Below, in pieces: positions 17,327-26,434 of a DNA stretch of 64,000 nucleotides. Position numbers and translations under genes: made by a program. Origin of the DNA: Sporomusa sp. KB1 (GTDB lineage Bacteria; Bacillota; Negativicutes; Sporomusales; Sporomusaceae); assembly GCF_007830295.1 (NCBI RefSeq), contig NZ_VLKC01000002.1:964940-1028939 (forward strand), given 5' to 3'. Each line of letters begins with the position of its first letter. The stretch's first letter is position 1. A model generated the notes under the pieces. It saw nothing but the letters and a program-made list of their open reading frames with translations, had not been told where the DNA came from and searched no databases.

Positions 17327-18334
17327 TTACATTAGCCGCAAGGCAATGGCTTGTTTTAGTTGCTGCAGATATCCTTCCCGTTCAAGATAAAGCTTCTGTG
17401 CCTCTTTGAGCGATATTTCCTGAAACTTGATTTGCGCTCCCGGCCTGGTCTGAGCAATAAGGGCAACATCTACCGCTGCAACCTGGGCTATCTTGGGATA
17501 CCCCCCCGCGGTTTGCCTGTCTGCCAGCAGCACAATCGGGTTGCCATCAGGCGGCACCTGAATAGTTCCCAGCGCAACCGCCTCAGAAATCATTTCTAAT
17601 GGCTCACTCAGCGTTAGCACCGGACCTGACAAACGGTATCCCATCCGGTCTGACTGTGTTGTAACCTGAAAAGGCTGACCAAAAAATTGCGCCTTACTTG
17701 CTGCTGTAAAATGCTCATACTGACTGCCACAGGTAACACGCACCGAAATAGGCTGAGCAATCTGGAGAATATGCTCCTTGGCTGCATACCAGGCTGTAGC
17801 GGCAAAAGCATGCCCCTGCAATTTAGCAGCTAACTGTTTACTTAACCGGTCAGCCTGCTCTGACAGGGAATTTTGGCCAACAAGCACATCATCCTGCTGT
17901 AACGCCCGCCCGTGAAAGCCGCCAATACCTGCCCGCAAATAGGTGCTTTTGCTGCCCATTACTACCGGAATATCATACCCTCCGGCCACAGCCAGATAAG
18001 AACGGCAGCCTGGCTTAGATCCTCTAAAAGCAAGCACACTGCCTTGTTTGACATAAACCGGTCGCCACATGGGCACTGCTGCGCCATTAATGGCCGGCGC
18101 CATATCGCCGCCGGTTATGGCCAGCAGCATATCCTGCTCCAGCCGCAGCGTCGGCCCCATTAGTGTCATTTCCAATGCACCCTGACCTTCCTCATTACCC
18201 ACCAGGATATTGGCTACGCGCAATGCGTAGGAATCTATAGCGCCACTTACAATCACGCCGTACTTTTGAAAACCATATCTGCCCAGATCCTGAATGCTGG
18301 AAAGCAGGCCGGGGCGCAGCACAGTCATACTCAT
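17327..18334 (-). CDS. pxpC: 5-oxoprolinase subunit C, first copy (biotin-dependent carboxyltransferase family)
   Basis: This 335-residue protein of the KipA/AHS2 family has the typical N-terminus (GLLSSIQDLGRYGFQKYGV), ALEMTLMGPTL and IVLLADRQTAGGYPKI. PxpA, PxpB and PxpC together form ATP-dependent 5-oxoprolinase, which opens pyroglutamate to glutamate. Its start overlaps the pxpB stop by four bases. A second paralogue occurs at 22243-23184. AHS1/AHS2 domains also form part of urea carboxylase, which is notable because accB and accC follow. Confidence 0.9.
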   Translation of the reverse strand: MSMTVLRPGLLSSIQDLGRYGFQKYGVIVSGAIDSYALRVANILVGNEEGQGALEMTLMGPTLRLEQDMLLAITGGDMAPAINGAAVPMWRPVYVKQGSVLAFRGSKPGCRSYLAVAGGYDIPVVMGSKSTYLRAGIGGFHGRALQQDDVLVGQNSLSEQADRLSKQLAAKLQGHAFAATAWYAAKEHILQIAQPISVRVTCGSQYEHFTAASKAQFFGQPFQVTTQSDRMGYRLSGPVLTLSEPLEMISEAVALGTIQVPPDGNPIVLLADRQTAGGYPKIAQVAAVDVALIAQTRPGAQIKFQEISLKEAQKLYLEREGYLQQLKQAIALRLM

Positions 18335-19089
18335 GGCCTGGCCTCCTCATATTCCTGATATTCAGCCAAAGAAATCGGCCGGAACCGGATGATATCGCCT
18401 GCCTGCAAGAGACTGGGACATGCCGCCAGAGGACGAAACAACGGCAACGGCGTGCGGCCAATCAACTGCCAGCCTCCAGGGGTTGTGATAGGATAGACAC
18501 CGGTTTGCATACCGGCAATTCCTACAGAACCTGCCGGAATTTCCAGGCGCGGCGATGGCCGCCGGGGTGTGGCTATTTTTTCGGACATGCCGCCAAGATA
18601 AGGAAATCCAGGAGCGAATCCGATCATATACACAAGATACTGCCCCTGACTATGGATTTCAATTACTTTTTCCATTGTCAGGTTATTATGCTCTGCCACA
18701 TAAGCTAGATCCGGGCCGAATTCACCACCATAACAGACAGGAATTTCCACGGTTCTGGGCACAGTTGCTACGCTATTGTCTAGTTTACTCAGTACTTTTA
18801 CTAATAAATCAGCAAGAACTTCATAGGCCAGTGGTTCTGTTTGCTGGTAAAACTGTTCTTCGCATAATTGCTTTACTTGCGCCGGATTGAAAAACACGGT
18901 AACGCTGGAGTAAGCCGATACATATTCTAGCATTCCCGGCAACGGCTGCCGATCCAGATAATCGGCTAGTGTCTTTACTTTCTTATTTGTCTCAGGATTA
19001 ATGCCTTTACCGAATTCCACCATAAGGGCTGCTTCGCCGACAGGCAGCAGTTGGTATTCAAGCACAGCCGTCTCTGTTTGTTGACTCAC
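18331..19089 (-). CDS. pxpB: 5-oxoprolinase subunit B, first copy
   Basis: This 252-residue KipI/AHS1 family protein carries the family blocks VCYGGEFGPDL, YMIGFAPGFPYLGG and PAGSVGIAGMQTGVYP. It starts at a GTG with AGAGGTG upstream. It partners with PxpC (four-base overlap) to form the B/C part of 5-oxoprolinase. In Bacillus the homologous KipI also inhibits the sporulation kinase KinA; whether that applies here cannot be told. Confidence 0.9.
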   Translation of the reverse strand: MSQQTETAVLEYQLLPVGEAALMVEFGKGINPETNKKVKTLADYLDRQPLPGMLEYVSAYSSVTVFFNPAQVKQLCEEQFYQQTEPLAYEVLADLLVKVLSKLDNSVATVPRTVEIPVCYGGEFGPDLAYVAEHNNLTMEKVIEIHSQGQYLVYMIGFAPGFPYLGGMSEKIATPRRPSPRLEIPAGSVGIAGMQTGVYPITTPGGWQLIGRTPLPLFRPLAACPSLLQAGDIIRFRPISLAEYQEYEEARP

Positions 19090-19139
19090 GAGTATCCACC
19101 TCTGTGTCTCTTGCTATATATAGCATGCTACAGCGTTAC

Positions 19140-19931
19140 TTACAACACACTGAATTTTTCATCCTGTATATCGGTAATAAACATATGACCGGGAGCATGG
19201 GTAATCATCAACTCCGGTTTTATCTGCATAGCTACCGCTTGCGGCGTAACTCCGCAGGCCCAAAATACCGGGACTTCTCCGGCTTTAATCGTAACACGAT
19301 CACCAAAGTCCGGCTTGTCAATATCATTTATCCCAATACCGGCCGGATTGCCAATATGAATAGGCGCACCATGAACTGACGGGAAGCGGGAGGTTATCTG
19401 AACAGCCCTCACAACATCCTTTTCCGGTATCGGCCGCATGCTCACCACTACCGGGCCTTCAAAACGGCCTGCTTGTATACAGGGAATATTGGTCTTATAC
19501 ATGGCCACATTACAATTCTCTTCGATGTGACGAACCGGAATACCGCTATTCATCAGCGGATGTTCAAACGTAAAGCTGCAACCGATAAGAAAAGCAACCA
19601 TATCATCTTCCCAGTAAGTAAGAATATCTGTTACTTCATCTACCAATTCGCCGTGCCGGTAAATCCGGTATCTAGGAATATCTGTGCGGATATCTGCAGC
19701 AGGAGCTACCAGCCTGGGCACCGGCGAACCGGCTTCGGTGACATCAAGCACCGGACAGGGTTTCGGATTCCTCTGGCAAAATAAAAGAAAATCAAAAGCA
19801 ATATCCTTCTTCAAAATGGCCAGATTGGCCTGGGTAAACCCCTTAGCCATTCCAGATGTTGGCTTAGCCCACTCATTCCGACGAATCATAGCCCGTACTT
19901 CTGCCGGACTCATATTTGCAAACTCACTCAT
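19140..19931 (-). CDS. Putative hydro-lyase, YcsI/DUF1445 family
   Basis: This 263-residue protein of the YcsI/D-glutamate cyclase-like family has the blocks VRAMIRRNEW, FLIGCSFTFE and IPVRHIEE. It is regularly encoded with pxpABC, and the gene order here resembles the ycsFG-ycsI-kipIAR locus of Bacillus subtilis. A D-glutamate to 5-oxo-D-proline cyclase activity is known for mammalian relatives. A similar stereochemical role is an inference. Confidence 0.85.
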   Translation of the reverse strand: MSEFANMSPAEVRAMIRRNEWAKPTSGMAKGFTQANLAILKKDIAFDFLLFCQRNPKPCPVLDVTEAGSPVPRLVAPAADIRTDIPRYRIYRHGELVDEVTDILTYWEDDMVAFLIGCSFTFEHPLMNSGIPVRHIEENCNVAMYKTNIPCIQAGRFEGPVVVSMRPIPEKDVVRAVQITSRFPSVHGAPIHIGNPAGIGINDIDKPDFGDRVTIKAGEVPVFWACGVTPQAVAMQIKPELMITHAPGHMFITDIQDEKFSVL

Positions 19932-19961
19932 TTTTCATCCCTCTTTACTATCCTATTGTTA

Positions 19962-20726
19962 CTACTTATCACCCATAGCCTTGACATCAATCCCACCGTT
20001 AAGGAGATATTCCCGTATCTTCCGGGCAAATTCCAGCGCGTGTCTGCCATCACCATGAATACATACCGTATCGGCCTTGACGGCAATATCCCGGCCTTGT
20101 CGCGATAATACCTTGCCTTCCTTAATCATGCGGACAACTTGCTGCACGGCTTCTTCCTGATTGGTAATCAACGCATCCGGTTGTTTACGCGGAGTTAATG
20201 AACCATCCTGCTGATACGTACGGTCGGCAAATACCTCATGAGCTACCTGCAGACCAATTTTTTCTCCGGCAGCGACTAGTTCACTACCTGCAAGACCAAA
20301 CAGAATTAAACCGGGATCTACCTTATAAACAGCTTCGGCAACAGCTGCTGACAGCGGTTTGCTTTTGGCCGCCATATTATAGAGAGCGCCATGCGGCTTA
20401 ACATGCTGCATATTTGCTCCTTCAGCTTTGACAAAGGCCGTTAATGCACCAAGCTGGTACACTACCAGGTCATATGCCTCCTGGGGTGAAATATCCATTT
20501 GTCTCCGGCCAAAACCAGCCAAATCCGGCAAGCCAGGATGAGCACCAATCGCTACGCCATTTTTCAAGGCCAGCGTGACTGTTTTGCGCATAACCCCCGG
20601 ATCACCGGCGTGAAAGCCGCAGGCAATATTTGCCGAGGTTACAAATGGCAGAATCTCTTCGTCCACGCCTAGTTTGTAAGCGCCAAAGCTCTCTCCCAAG
20701 TCACAGTTTAAGTCAACTCGGTACAT
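19962..20726 (-). CDS. pxpA: 5-oxoprolinase subunit A (LamB/YcsF family)
   Basis: This 254-residue member of the LamB/YcsF family has the N-terminal [31 protein letters not shown] and VKPHGALYN motifs typical of the catalytic PxpA subunit. It opens the first pxp gene set on the minus strand, followed by ycsI, pxpB and pxpC. GAGGTATACC lies upstream of the ATG. There is only one pxpA for two pxpBC pairs. Confidence 0.92.
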   Translation of the reverse strand: MYRVDLNCDLGESFGAYKLGVDEEILPFVTSANIACGFHAGDPGVMRKTVTLALKNGVAIGAHPGLPDLAGFGRRQMDISPQEAYDLVVYQLGALTAFVKAEGANMQHVKPHGALYNMAAKSKPLSAAVAEAVYKVDPGLILFGLAGSELVAAGEKIGLQVAHEVFADRTYQQDGSLTPRKQPDALITNQEEAVQQVVRMIKEGKVLSRQGRDIAVKADTVCIHGDGRHALEFARKIREYLLNGGIDVKAMGDK

Positions 20727-20780
20727 ATCGGTATACCTCCAAAGTTTTTTATAATCTATAGAATGTAAAACATCATATGA

Positions 20781-21974
20781 TTACATTAAAAATTGATTAA
20801 TAAATGTACGTACACTCATATATCCCATGATAGCAACAACAAGAAAACCGCTAACGGTCATCCATACAGGATGTCTGTATTCACCGACAATCTTTTTATT
20901 ATGAGCCCCAACTAATATCGAAGCCAAAGCTAACGGTAATATAAACCCGTTAATTGTTCCCACGACCACAAGTACCTTAACCGGCTGGCCAACCATAACA
21001 AAAACAATTGTCGAAAAAATAATAAACCCAATGATGATTTTGTCATAATACTCATCAACTTTTTTGCTAAACGATTTTAAAAAGGATACAGACGTGTAAG
21101 CACAGCCAATAACCGAAGTCGTACCGGCTGACCATATTACAATACCAAATAATTTATAGCCTATGTCTCCTGCCGCAGCTTGGAAAACAGAAGCAGCCGG
21201 ATTTGCCGGATCTATAAAATGGCCATGTACGATAACACCAAGAGCACCTAAGAAAAGCACTACACGCATAACACCGGTGATTAAAATACCGCTTATGGCG
21301 CTTCGCGTTGCCTGCGGAATAAATTTTATGCCCTTGATGCCAGCGTCCAAAAGCCGGTGTCCGCCGGAATAGGTTATATATCCGCCTACACTGCCGCCAA
21401 TGAGTGTGATCAGCGCTACTATATCAATTTGATCAGGCGCAAAAGTTTTAACAACCGCTTCGCCTACTGGCGGCATAGCTGCTATGGCGACAAATACAGC
21501 CAAAAGAATCCTAACAATACCAAAGCTGCTTACGAAGCTGTCCATGATTTTGCCTATCTGCTTAAAACAGAAAATAGATAAGGCAATGATACCGCTAATG
21601 ATGGCTCCTGCTTGAATTGATGTGCCAAACAAAACGTTGAGCCCCAGTGACGCTCCGGCGATATTGCCAATGTTGAAACATAAACCGCCCATTACAATTA
21701 AAATAGAAATAAAATAGCCTAACCCTGGCAGGACTGTATTCCCAATTTCCTGGCCACGCATACCGGAAGCAACGATAATTCTCCAAACATTGATCTGAAC
21801 AAAAATATCAATTATTACCGACGCCAAGATTACAAACCCAAAACTGGCTCCCGTTTTTTGAGTGAACACAGTGGTTTGCATCAAAAATCCCGGACCAATT
21901 GCCGTGATGGCCATCAAAAAGATAGCGCCGAGATAGGACCCTTTAAATCTATTCTCTACTTTACTCTCACCCAT
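20781..21974 (-). CDS. Nramp-related transporter (YcsG-like)
   Basis: This 397-residue protein has about eleven transmembrane helices and Nramp-family resemblance. The metal-binding DPGN motif of true Mn/Fe transporters is replaced by GPGF (ITAIGPGFLMQTTVF), and no MPH motif is seen in the middle helix. It is therefore unlikely to carry Mn2+ or Fe2+ in the usual way. Location directly upstream of pxpA, as in Bacillus ycsG, suggests uptake of 5-oxoproline or a related compound. It has its own leader behind the terminator at ~22100. Confidence 0.82.
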   Translation of the reverse strand: MGESKVENRFKGSYLGAIFLMAITAIGPGFLMQTTVFTQKTGASFGFVILASVIIDIFVQINVWRIIVASGMRGQEIGNTVLPGLGYFISILIVMGGLCFNIGNIAGASLGLNVLFGTSIQAGAIISGIIALSIFCFKQIGKIMDSFVSSFGIVRILLAVFVAIAAMPPVGEAVVKTFAPDQIDIVALITLIGGSVGGYITYSGGHRLLDAGIKGIKFIPQATRSAISGILITGVMRVVLFLGALGVIVHGHFIDPANPAASVFQAAAGDIGYKLFGIVIWSAGTTSVIGCAYTSVSFLKSFSKKVDEYYDKIIIGFIIFSTIVFVMVGQPVKVLVVVGTINGFILPLALASILVGAHNKKIVGEYRHPVWMTVSGFLVVAIMGYMSVRTFINQFLM

Positions 21975-22096
21975 TGCTGATCACACTCCTCAATTATTTG
22001 ATAATAACCAAAATTCACATTTTTATTGGTTCCATAGTTCCCCCCTAGTTTTTTATCCTTTTTTCGCCTACTGAGAAATGAATTTCAGTTTAAAAC

Positions 22097-22136
22097 AAAA
22101 AGACGCTCAAACAAAGTTACTCTTTGTTCGAAGCGC
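22097..22136 (-). terminator. Terminator between second pxpBC pair and the transporter
   Basis: On the minus strand GCGCTTCGAACAAAG pairs with CTTTGTTTGAGCGTC around AGTAA, then TTTTTG. It separates the LysR-pxpB-pxpC transcript from the following transporter/pxpA operon. Confidence 0.8.
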
Positions 22137-22242
22137 CTTTGCTTCCTGCGAAATTTGGTTTTTTTTATCATAACACCGAACTAACCGGATGTAAAATTGA
22201 AAAATTAAATAGGGACATTCGATTTTCCTGAAAGCTATTTTT

Positions 22243-23184
22243 TTAAGCTTTCAACGCTGTGGCAATAGCCTGATACAATTGCTGTTCTGCGTGGAGTGCA
22301 GCAATTGCTTCCGTTTCACTAACACAGCAAAATCGTATACTATCACCGGTCTTGGTCTGGGCGACCTTGGACAAATCGTTCCGAATCACATAGCCAAGCT
22401 TGGCAAATCCACCCGTAGTCTGGTGATCTGCCAGCATAATAAACGGCATACCATGCGAAGCAATCTGAATAGAGCCCTGATACACAGCATCAGAGATAAT
22501 ATCTGCTTTGCCGACAGGTAAAATCCGGGAGCCTGTCAACCGGTAACCAACCCTGTCAGCTTGCTTGGTAATTGTATATGGTTTAGCGAAAAAGGTAGCA
22601 ATTGCTTCCTCAGAAAACATATCCTGCTGAGGCCCGAGCATCACTCTTATCAAAACCTTGTCACCATAGGACGGAATATATTCACCGGCAAGTGACTGTG
22701 GTCTGGCAGCACCTGCCCCTGCCTGCCCAGCATACAGGACATCGCCCTGCCGCAGCGTTCTCCCCTCATAGCCCCCAACGCCTGCTTTAACACAAGTAGA
22801 CCGGCTGCCCAGTACCAGGGGAACATCGATTCCCCCCTGCACCGCTAAATAAGCCCGATAGCCGGTGACAGCCTCGCCAAATCGGAGTTCTCCGTTCCTG
22901 GGCACAAGAAAAGCCGACCAATTGGGAGCAGCAACACCATTTACCGTTACCCGCATATCTGCGCCGCCAACAGCCACCAGTCGCTCCTCATCAAACTTAA
23001 GCACCGCTCCCCAAGAGGTCATTTCCAGCACGGCCGCCTGTACCTCATTACCTGCCAATAAGTTGACTATGCGCCCGGCATACCGGTCCATTACCCCGGC
23101 TATCGGCAAACCATAAGCCTGGTAGCCCCATCGGCCCTCATCCTGTACTGTTGTAAAGAAACCTTGTTGAATAACAGTAATCAC
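22243..23184 (-). CDS. pxpC: 5-oxoprolinase subunit C, second copy
   Basis: This 313-residue KipA/AHS2 family protein is paralogous to the gene at 17327-18334 (TTVQDEGRWGYQAYGLP, ALEMTSWGAVL-like block, FIMLADHQTTGGFAKL). It starts with a GTG whose first base is the last base of the upstream pxpB stop (TAGTG), so the pair is translationally coupled. The two copies differ throughout, so they are not a recent duplication. They may have different substrates. Confidence 0.88.
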   Translation of the reverse strand: MITVIQQGFFTTVQDEGRWGYQAYGLPIAGVMDRYAGRIVNLLAGNEVQAAVLEMTSWGAVLKFDEERLVAVGGADMRVTVNGVAAPNWSAFLVPRNGELRFGEAVTGYRAYLAVQGGIDVPLVLGSRSTCVKAGVGGYEGRTLRQGDVLYAGQAGAGAARPQSLAGEYIPSYGDKVLIRVMLGPQQDMFSEEAIATFFAKPYTITKQADRVGYRLTGSRILPVGKADIISDAVYQGSIQIASHGMPFIMLADHQTTGGFAKLGYVIRNDLSKVAQTKTGDSIRFCCVSETEAIAALHAEQQLYQAIATALKA

Positions 23185-23987
23185 TACTCATCACTCTCAC
23201 TGCCCTGACAAATTCGCGGAACATAAGTGCCTGCTGCTACTTCGCGGCGTATCGCAAAATACTCTTCCACGGTTATCGTATAAAACTGCAGATAATCTCC
23301 GGGAGAAAATAAAAAAGGCCGACTGCTCTTAGGATTAAAGGCCTTGACCGGCGTACGCCCAATCAGCCACCATTCTCCCGGACTTTCCACAGGATAAAGG
23401 CCTGTCTGACTGCCCCCAATCCCCACCGAGCCGGCCGGCACCTTAGCACGCGGCTTTTCCTGCCGTGGCACCGCAAGCTGCTCAGCCAAGCCGCCCAAAT
23501 AAGGAAACCCCGGGGTAAACCCCAGCATATACACCAAATAGGGGGTTGCGGTATGAATACCGATAACCTCTGCTGCCGTCAGCCTGGTATAGCGTGCCAC
23601 ATATTCCAAATCAGGTCCCAGCACACCCCCGTAACAAACCGGCACATAAACTGTCTTGGCCTCTGTAGGCTGACTGCTTTGGGGATTCATTTCACACAGC
23701 ATTTGGCTGATAAACCCGGACAACTCCTGCCTGGTTATTACCAAAGGATCAAAATATACCATAACAGTCCGGTAGGTGGGCACCACCTCAATAACACCAG
23801 GAAGCAAACTGCTGTTAAGCAGTCCGGCAAGCTGTTGCACCATCCTGTTAATAGCAGGCGAAATGTCTGGATCGAATTCGATTACCAACCCATGCTCACC
23901 CGCAACAAGCAGTCTGACATCAGGCATCCATTTATTCATAGCGACCTCCACTGGGTTTTGGATTTTCTCAGTTGGCAAGAAATTCAC
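23184..23987 (-). CDS. pxpB: 5-oxoprolinase subunit B, second copy
   Basis: This 267-residue KipI/AHS1 family protein has VCYGGVLGPDLEYV, YMLGFTPGFPYLGG and PAGSVGIGGSQTGLYP. Two starts are credible. The GTG at 23987 overlaps the LysR stop and has AGGAGAGG eight bases upstream. The ATG at 23939 has GGAGG five bases upstream and gives an N-terminus more like other family members. It is co-transcribed with the LysR gene before it and pxpC after it. Confidence 0.87.
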   Translation of the reverse strand: MNFLPTEKIQNPVEVAMNKWMPDVRLLVAGEHGLVIEFDPDISPAINRMVQQLAGLLNSSLLPGVIEVVPTYRTVMVYFDPLVITRQELSGFISQMLCEMNPQSSQPTEAKTVYVPVCYGGVLGPDLEYVARYTRLTAAEVIGIHTATPYLVYMLGFTPGFPYLGGLAEQLAVPRQEKPRAKVPAGSVGIGGSQTGLYPVESPGEWWLIGRTPVKAFNPKSSRPFLFSPGDYLQFYTITVEEYFAIRREVAAGTYVPRICQGSESDE

Positions 23988-24880
23988 TTCAATAACCTCT
24001 CCTGAACAAGCTTATGAAAAGCTTGAATGGTAGAAGAAAGCCATTTATCCTTGTGGTAGGCAAGATATGCATTAATTTGGAATTCCGGTCCCAACCAGGG
24101 CAAAGCTACTAAGGTACCTGACGTAAGTTCATTCTGGACTGCCGCCTGGGGCAGGATCGTCAACCCGATATTGCTCATAACAAATTGCTTAATAACCTCA
24201 ATCTGGCATATTTCCAGCACATTTCCCGGCCGGACAGCCGCTTTTTCCATACTCTCTTCCAATAAAGTCCGATAGCTACTACCGGAATCGGGAAAGATCA
24301 GTGTTTGTCCGCCCAGGTCGCTTACCTGCACCCCGGAAAACCTGCTGAAAACATGGTTGGGCGAGGCAGTTAAAACCACAGGCTCCGGCCATAACAATTT
24401 ACTGACTAAGTCAGGCTCCTGTATTTTCTCTTCCAGGAAAAAAGCCACATCCATCATATTTTTTCGCAGCATATTGTAAAAATCACTTGAAATCCCTAGC
24501 TTCACCTTCAATTCCACCTCAGGATATACGGCAGCATATTCCTTAAGCAAATCCTGCAACCGGTATACACAGAGCGATTCCGGGATACCAATGATAATCG
24601 GCCCCCGCGGTATCGAAAAATCATCAAGCACGTTTTTAGCTTCCTCGGCCAGTTTGGTAATGCGCTCAGCATAATCATAGAGCCGCTCACCGTCACCGGT
24701 AAGCATTAGCTGATGACCAAACCGTTCAAACAAAACAGTGTTCAATTCTTTTTCTAAAAATTGAATATGCGTTGTTGCTGTAGACTGAGTATAGCCAAGA
24801 AATTGTGCAGCCTGTGAAAAATTACCAAACTTAACAATACTCATAAACGTCTTTAATTGTCGTATTTCCAAAAATACCAC
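23984..24880 (-). CDS. LysR-family regulator heading the second pxpBC operon
   Basis: This 298-residue LysR regulator has a helix-turn-helix (KFGNFSQAAQFLGYTQSTAT) and an effector domain. Its stop overlaps the following pxpB start by four bases, so regulator and pxpB2-pxpC2 are one operon. It probably senses 5-oxoproline or a related metabolite (inference from position). Confidence 0.88.
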   Translation of the reverse strand: MVFLEIRQLKTFMSIVKFGNFSQAAQFLGYTQSTATTHIQFLEKELNTVLFERFGHQLMLTGDGERLYDYAERITKLAEEAKNVLDDFSIPRGPIIIGIPESLCVYRLQDLLKEYAAVYPEVELKVKLGISSDFYNMLRKNMMDVAFFLEEKIQEPDLVSKLLWPEPVVLTASPNHVFSRFSGVQVSDLGGQTLIFPDSGSSYRTLLEESMEKAAVRPGNVLEICQIEVIKQFVMSNIGLTILPQAAVQNELTSGTLVALPWLGPEFQINAYLAYHKDKWLSSTIQAFHKLVQERLLK

Positions 24881-24924
24881 TCCAAAACAACCTACTTTGT
24901 CTATATTATACTCTATTTAACGCT

Positions 24925-24954
24925 TTCGACCACTTTTTTAAAAAAGTGGCCGAA
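24925..24954. terminator. Palindromic hairpin downstream of the chagasin-like gene
   Basis: TTCG-A-CCACTTTTTT and AAAAAAGTGG-C-CGAA form a near-perfect palindrome with internal T/A runs. It lies between the LysR start and the stop of the inhibitor gene and can serve as terminator for the latter. Confidence 0.55.
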
Positions 24955-25052
24955 ACTCACTTGATCTTTCTAATGAGCCCGGCCATTTTATTCCACTATT
25001 AATACTTTCCCGGAATATACAGGTTTAGTTCTATACTGACAGTTCCATTAGG

Positions 25053-25526
25053 CTACTTGCTCTCCCGAACTGTCACCGCGATTGCCAGTGTCTTGGTTGC
25101 CAGTTTTCCCGCGTCCCAAGGCCGGGCAAAGCTAAAGTGGATGGTTTCTGTTCCCAACTCATCACCCGCCTTCAGTATATAAGTATCACGCAACGGTCCG
25201 CCACACAGGTTCTTGTCAGCTGACAGCGGTTGGGAATCCGCTGTTTGTTCTGCTCTGACCAGCATAGGTTCTCCCTCTAATTTCCATGAATAACCAGTTC
25301 CGGCGGCAGAAAGCAGTTCCACCCGAAACACTTCACCTGGCTGGAGAGCAAGCGCCATGTTAACAACTCCCTGACCCAAACTATCCACCTGTACTGTCAG
25401 CTTAACAGACTCTTCCCGGTAAGCCATACCTTCTGCCGACACACTACCAGCAAACAGTAACGGCAATACCATCATTACGAGTAACAGTTTAAACAGCAGT
25501 TTCTTTGAAAAGTCCCCCACAAGCAT
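25053..25526 (-). CDS. Secreted chagasin-like (I42) protease inhibitor
   Basis: This 157-residue protein has a signal peptide (KLLFKLLLVMMVLPLLFAG, cleavage near SVSAEG) and a ~110-residue beta domain. The domain carries I42 chagasin-family marks: a GTGYSW loop (usual NPTTGYSW) and HFSFARPWD near the end (usual FxArPW). Such proteins inhibit papain-like cysteine peptidases. Export puts it in the periplasm or outside. The ATG is only three bases from GGAGG; a GTG at 25520 is better spaced. No peptidase gene is adjacent. Confidence 0.7.
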   Translation of the reverse strand: MLVGDFSKKLLFKLLLVMMVLPLLFAGSVSAEGMAYREESVKLTVQVDSLGQGVVNMALALQPGEVFRVELLSAAGTGYSWKLEGEPMLVRAEQTADSQPLSADKNLCGGPLRDTYILKAGDELGTETIHFSFARPWDAGKLATKTLAIAVTVRESK

Positions 25527-25605
25527 CTTCCTCCCTTAAATTCAGCACTATTTTGAAAAATATTACCCTAGGGCAAATTTAATCTGACCTGTACCATCTT
25601 TATTT

Positions 25606-25638
25606 CGGGTACTAACCTACTTTGCAGGTTAGTACCCG
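25606..25638. repeat. Perfect 13-bp hairpin upstream of the inhibitor gene
   Basis: CGGGTACTAACCT and AGGTTAGTACCCG flank a seven-base loop between the divergent inhibitor and rubrerythrin genes. It could be an operator or a leader hairpin; there is no strong T run. Confidence 0.55.
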
Positions 25639-25748
25639 TTTCTCCGCGCTATATAAATTTTCCTGCTAGATTTTGCATAATCAATGGCCATCACAATGGT
25701 TTGCAAATCGAAACTATTGTTGAACACAGATTTTTTTAAAATTGGGTA

Positions 25749-25797
25749 TTGTATTTCCTATTTTCTGTGTTATAATTATCCTATAATAATAATTATT
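25749..25797 (+). promoter_or_regulatory. Rubrerythrin promoter with AT-rich palindrome
   Basis: TTGTAT (25749-25754) and TATAAT (25771-25776) are 16 bases apart. Just downstream, AATAAT-A-ATTATT (25785-25797) is a 6-1-6 palindrome that resembles, but does not match, a PerR box. A peroxide-responsive repressor would make sense for rubrerythrin; this is inference. Confidence 0.5.
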
Positions 25798-25815
25798 GTT
25801 TGTGGAGGTAGATTT

Positions 25816-26364
25816 ATGAAAAAGTTTGTCTGTACTATCTGTGGCTATGTTCACGAGGGCGACTTTGCCCCTGACGCTTGTCCCCAATGTAACGCACCTG
25901 CTACTAAGTTTGTTGAACAGTCCGCTGCTGGTTTGAATTGGGCTGATGAGCATAGAATCGGCGTAGCTGCTGGCGTAGATACCGAAATCCTCGAAGGTCT
26001 GAAATTGAATTTTATGGGAGAGTGCACCGAAGTCGGCATGTATCTGGCAATGAGCCGCCAAGCTGACCGTGAAGGTTACCCCGAGGTAGCTGAGGCTTAT
26101 AAACGCATTGCCTTTGAAGAAGCCGAGCACGCCGCAAAATTTGCCGAATTGCTGGGTGAAGTCGTAAATCCTTCTACCCAAAAGAACCTTGAACTCCGGG
26201 TAGAAGCTGAATATGGTGCCTGTCAAGGCAAACTGACTATCGCCAAAAAAGCTAAAGAACTTGGCTTGGATGCTATTCATGATACTGTTCATGAAATGTG
26301 TAAAGATGAAGCACGTCATGGCGCCGCCTTTAAGGGATTACTAGACAGATATTTCGGGAAGTAG
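25816..26364 (+). CDS. Rubrerythrin with N-terminal rubredoxin domain (reverse rubrerythrin)
   Basis: This 182-residue protein has a rubredoxin-type domain first (FVCTICGY, C6/C9, and CPQCNAP, C22/C25), then a ferritin-like diiron domain with the Glu/His ligands in [13 protein letters not shown] and [14 protein letters not shown]. The rubredoxin-first order marks the reverse rubrerythrins, which reduce H2O2 (and O2) in anaerobes. GGAGG precedes the ATG. An upstream in-frame extension lacks a ribosome site. It is monocistronic, closed by a strong terminator. Confidence 0.92.
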   Translation: MKKFVCTICGYVHEGDFAPDACPQCNAPATKFVEQSAAGLNWADEHRIGVAAGVDTEILEGLKLNFMGECTEVGMYLAMSRQADREGYPEVAEAYKRIAFEEAEHAAKFAELLGEVVNPSTQKNLELRVEAEYGACQGKLTIAKKAKELGLDAIHDTVHEMCKDEARHGAAFKGLLDRYFGK

Positions 26365-26382
26365 TATTTCGAAATAAAAATG

Positions 26383-26424
26383 AAAACACCTGCGAGTCCA
26401 TCAAACGACTCGTAGGTGTTTTTT
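26383..26424. terminator. Bidirectional terminator between rubrerythrin and dapA
   Basis: AAAACACCT-CGAGT pairs with ACTCG-AGGTGTTTT, with T and A tracts on either side. It serves the two convergent genes. Confidence 0.9.
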
Positions 26425-26434
26425 CTCTAAACTT

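Noticed and set aside
22243..23987. Recent duplication of pxpBC
   Set aside because: The two pairs differ across their whole length and in operon context, so they are old paralogues or separate acquisitions.
25684..25815. N-terminal extension of rubrerythrin from an upstream ATG
   Set aside because: The extension covers the promoter and has no ribosome site; GGAGG and the rubredoxin domain fix the start at 25816.
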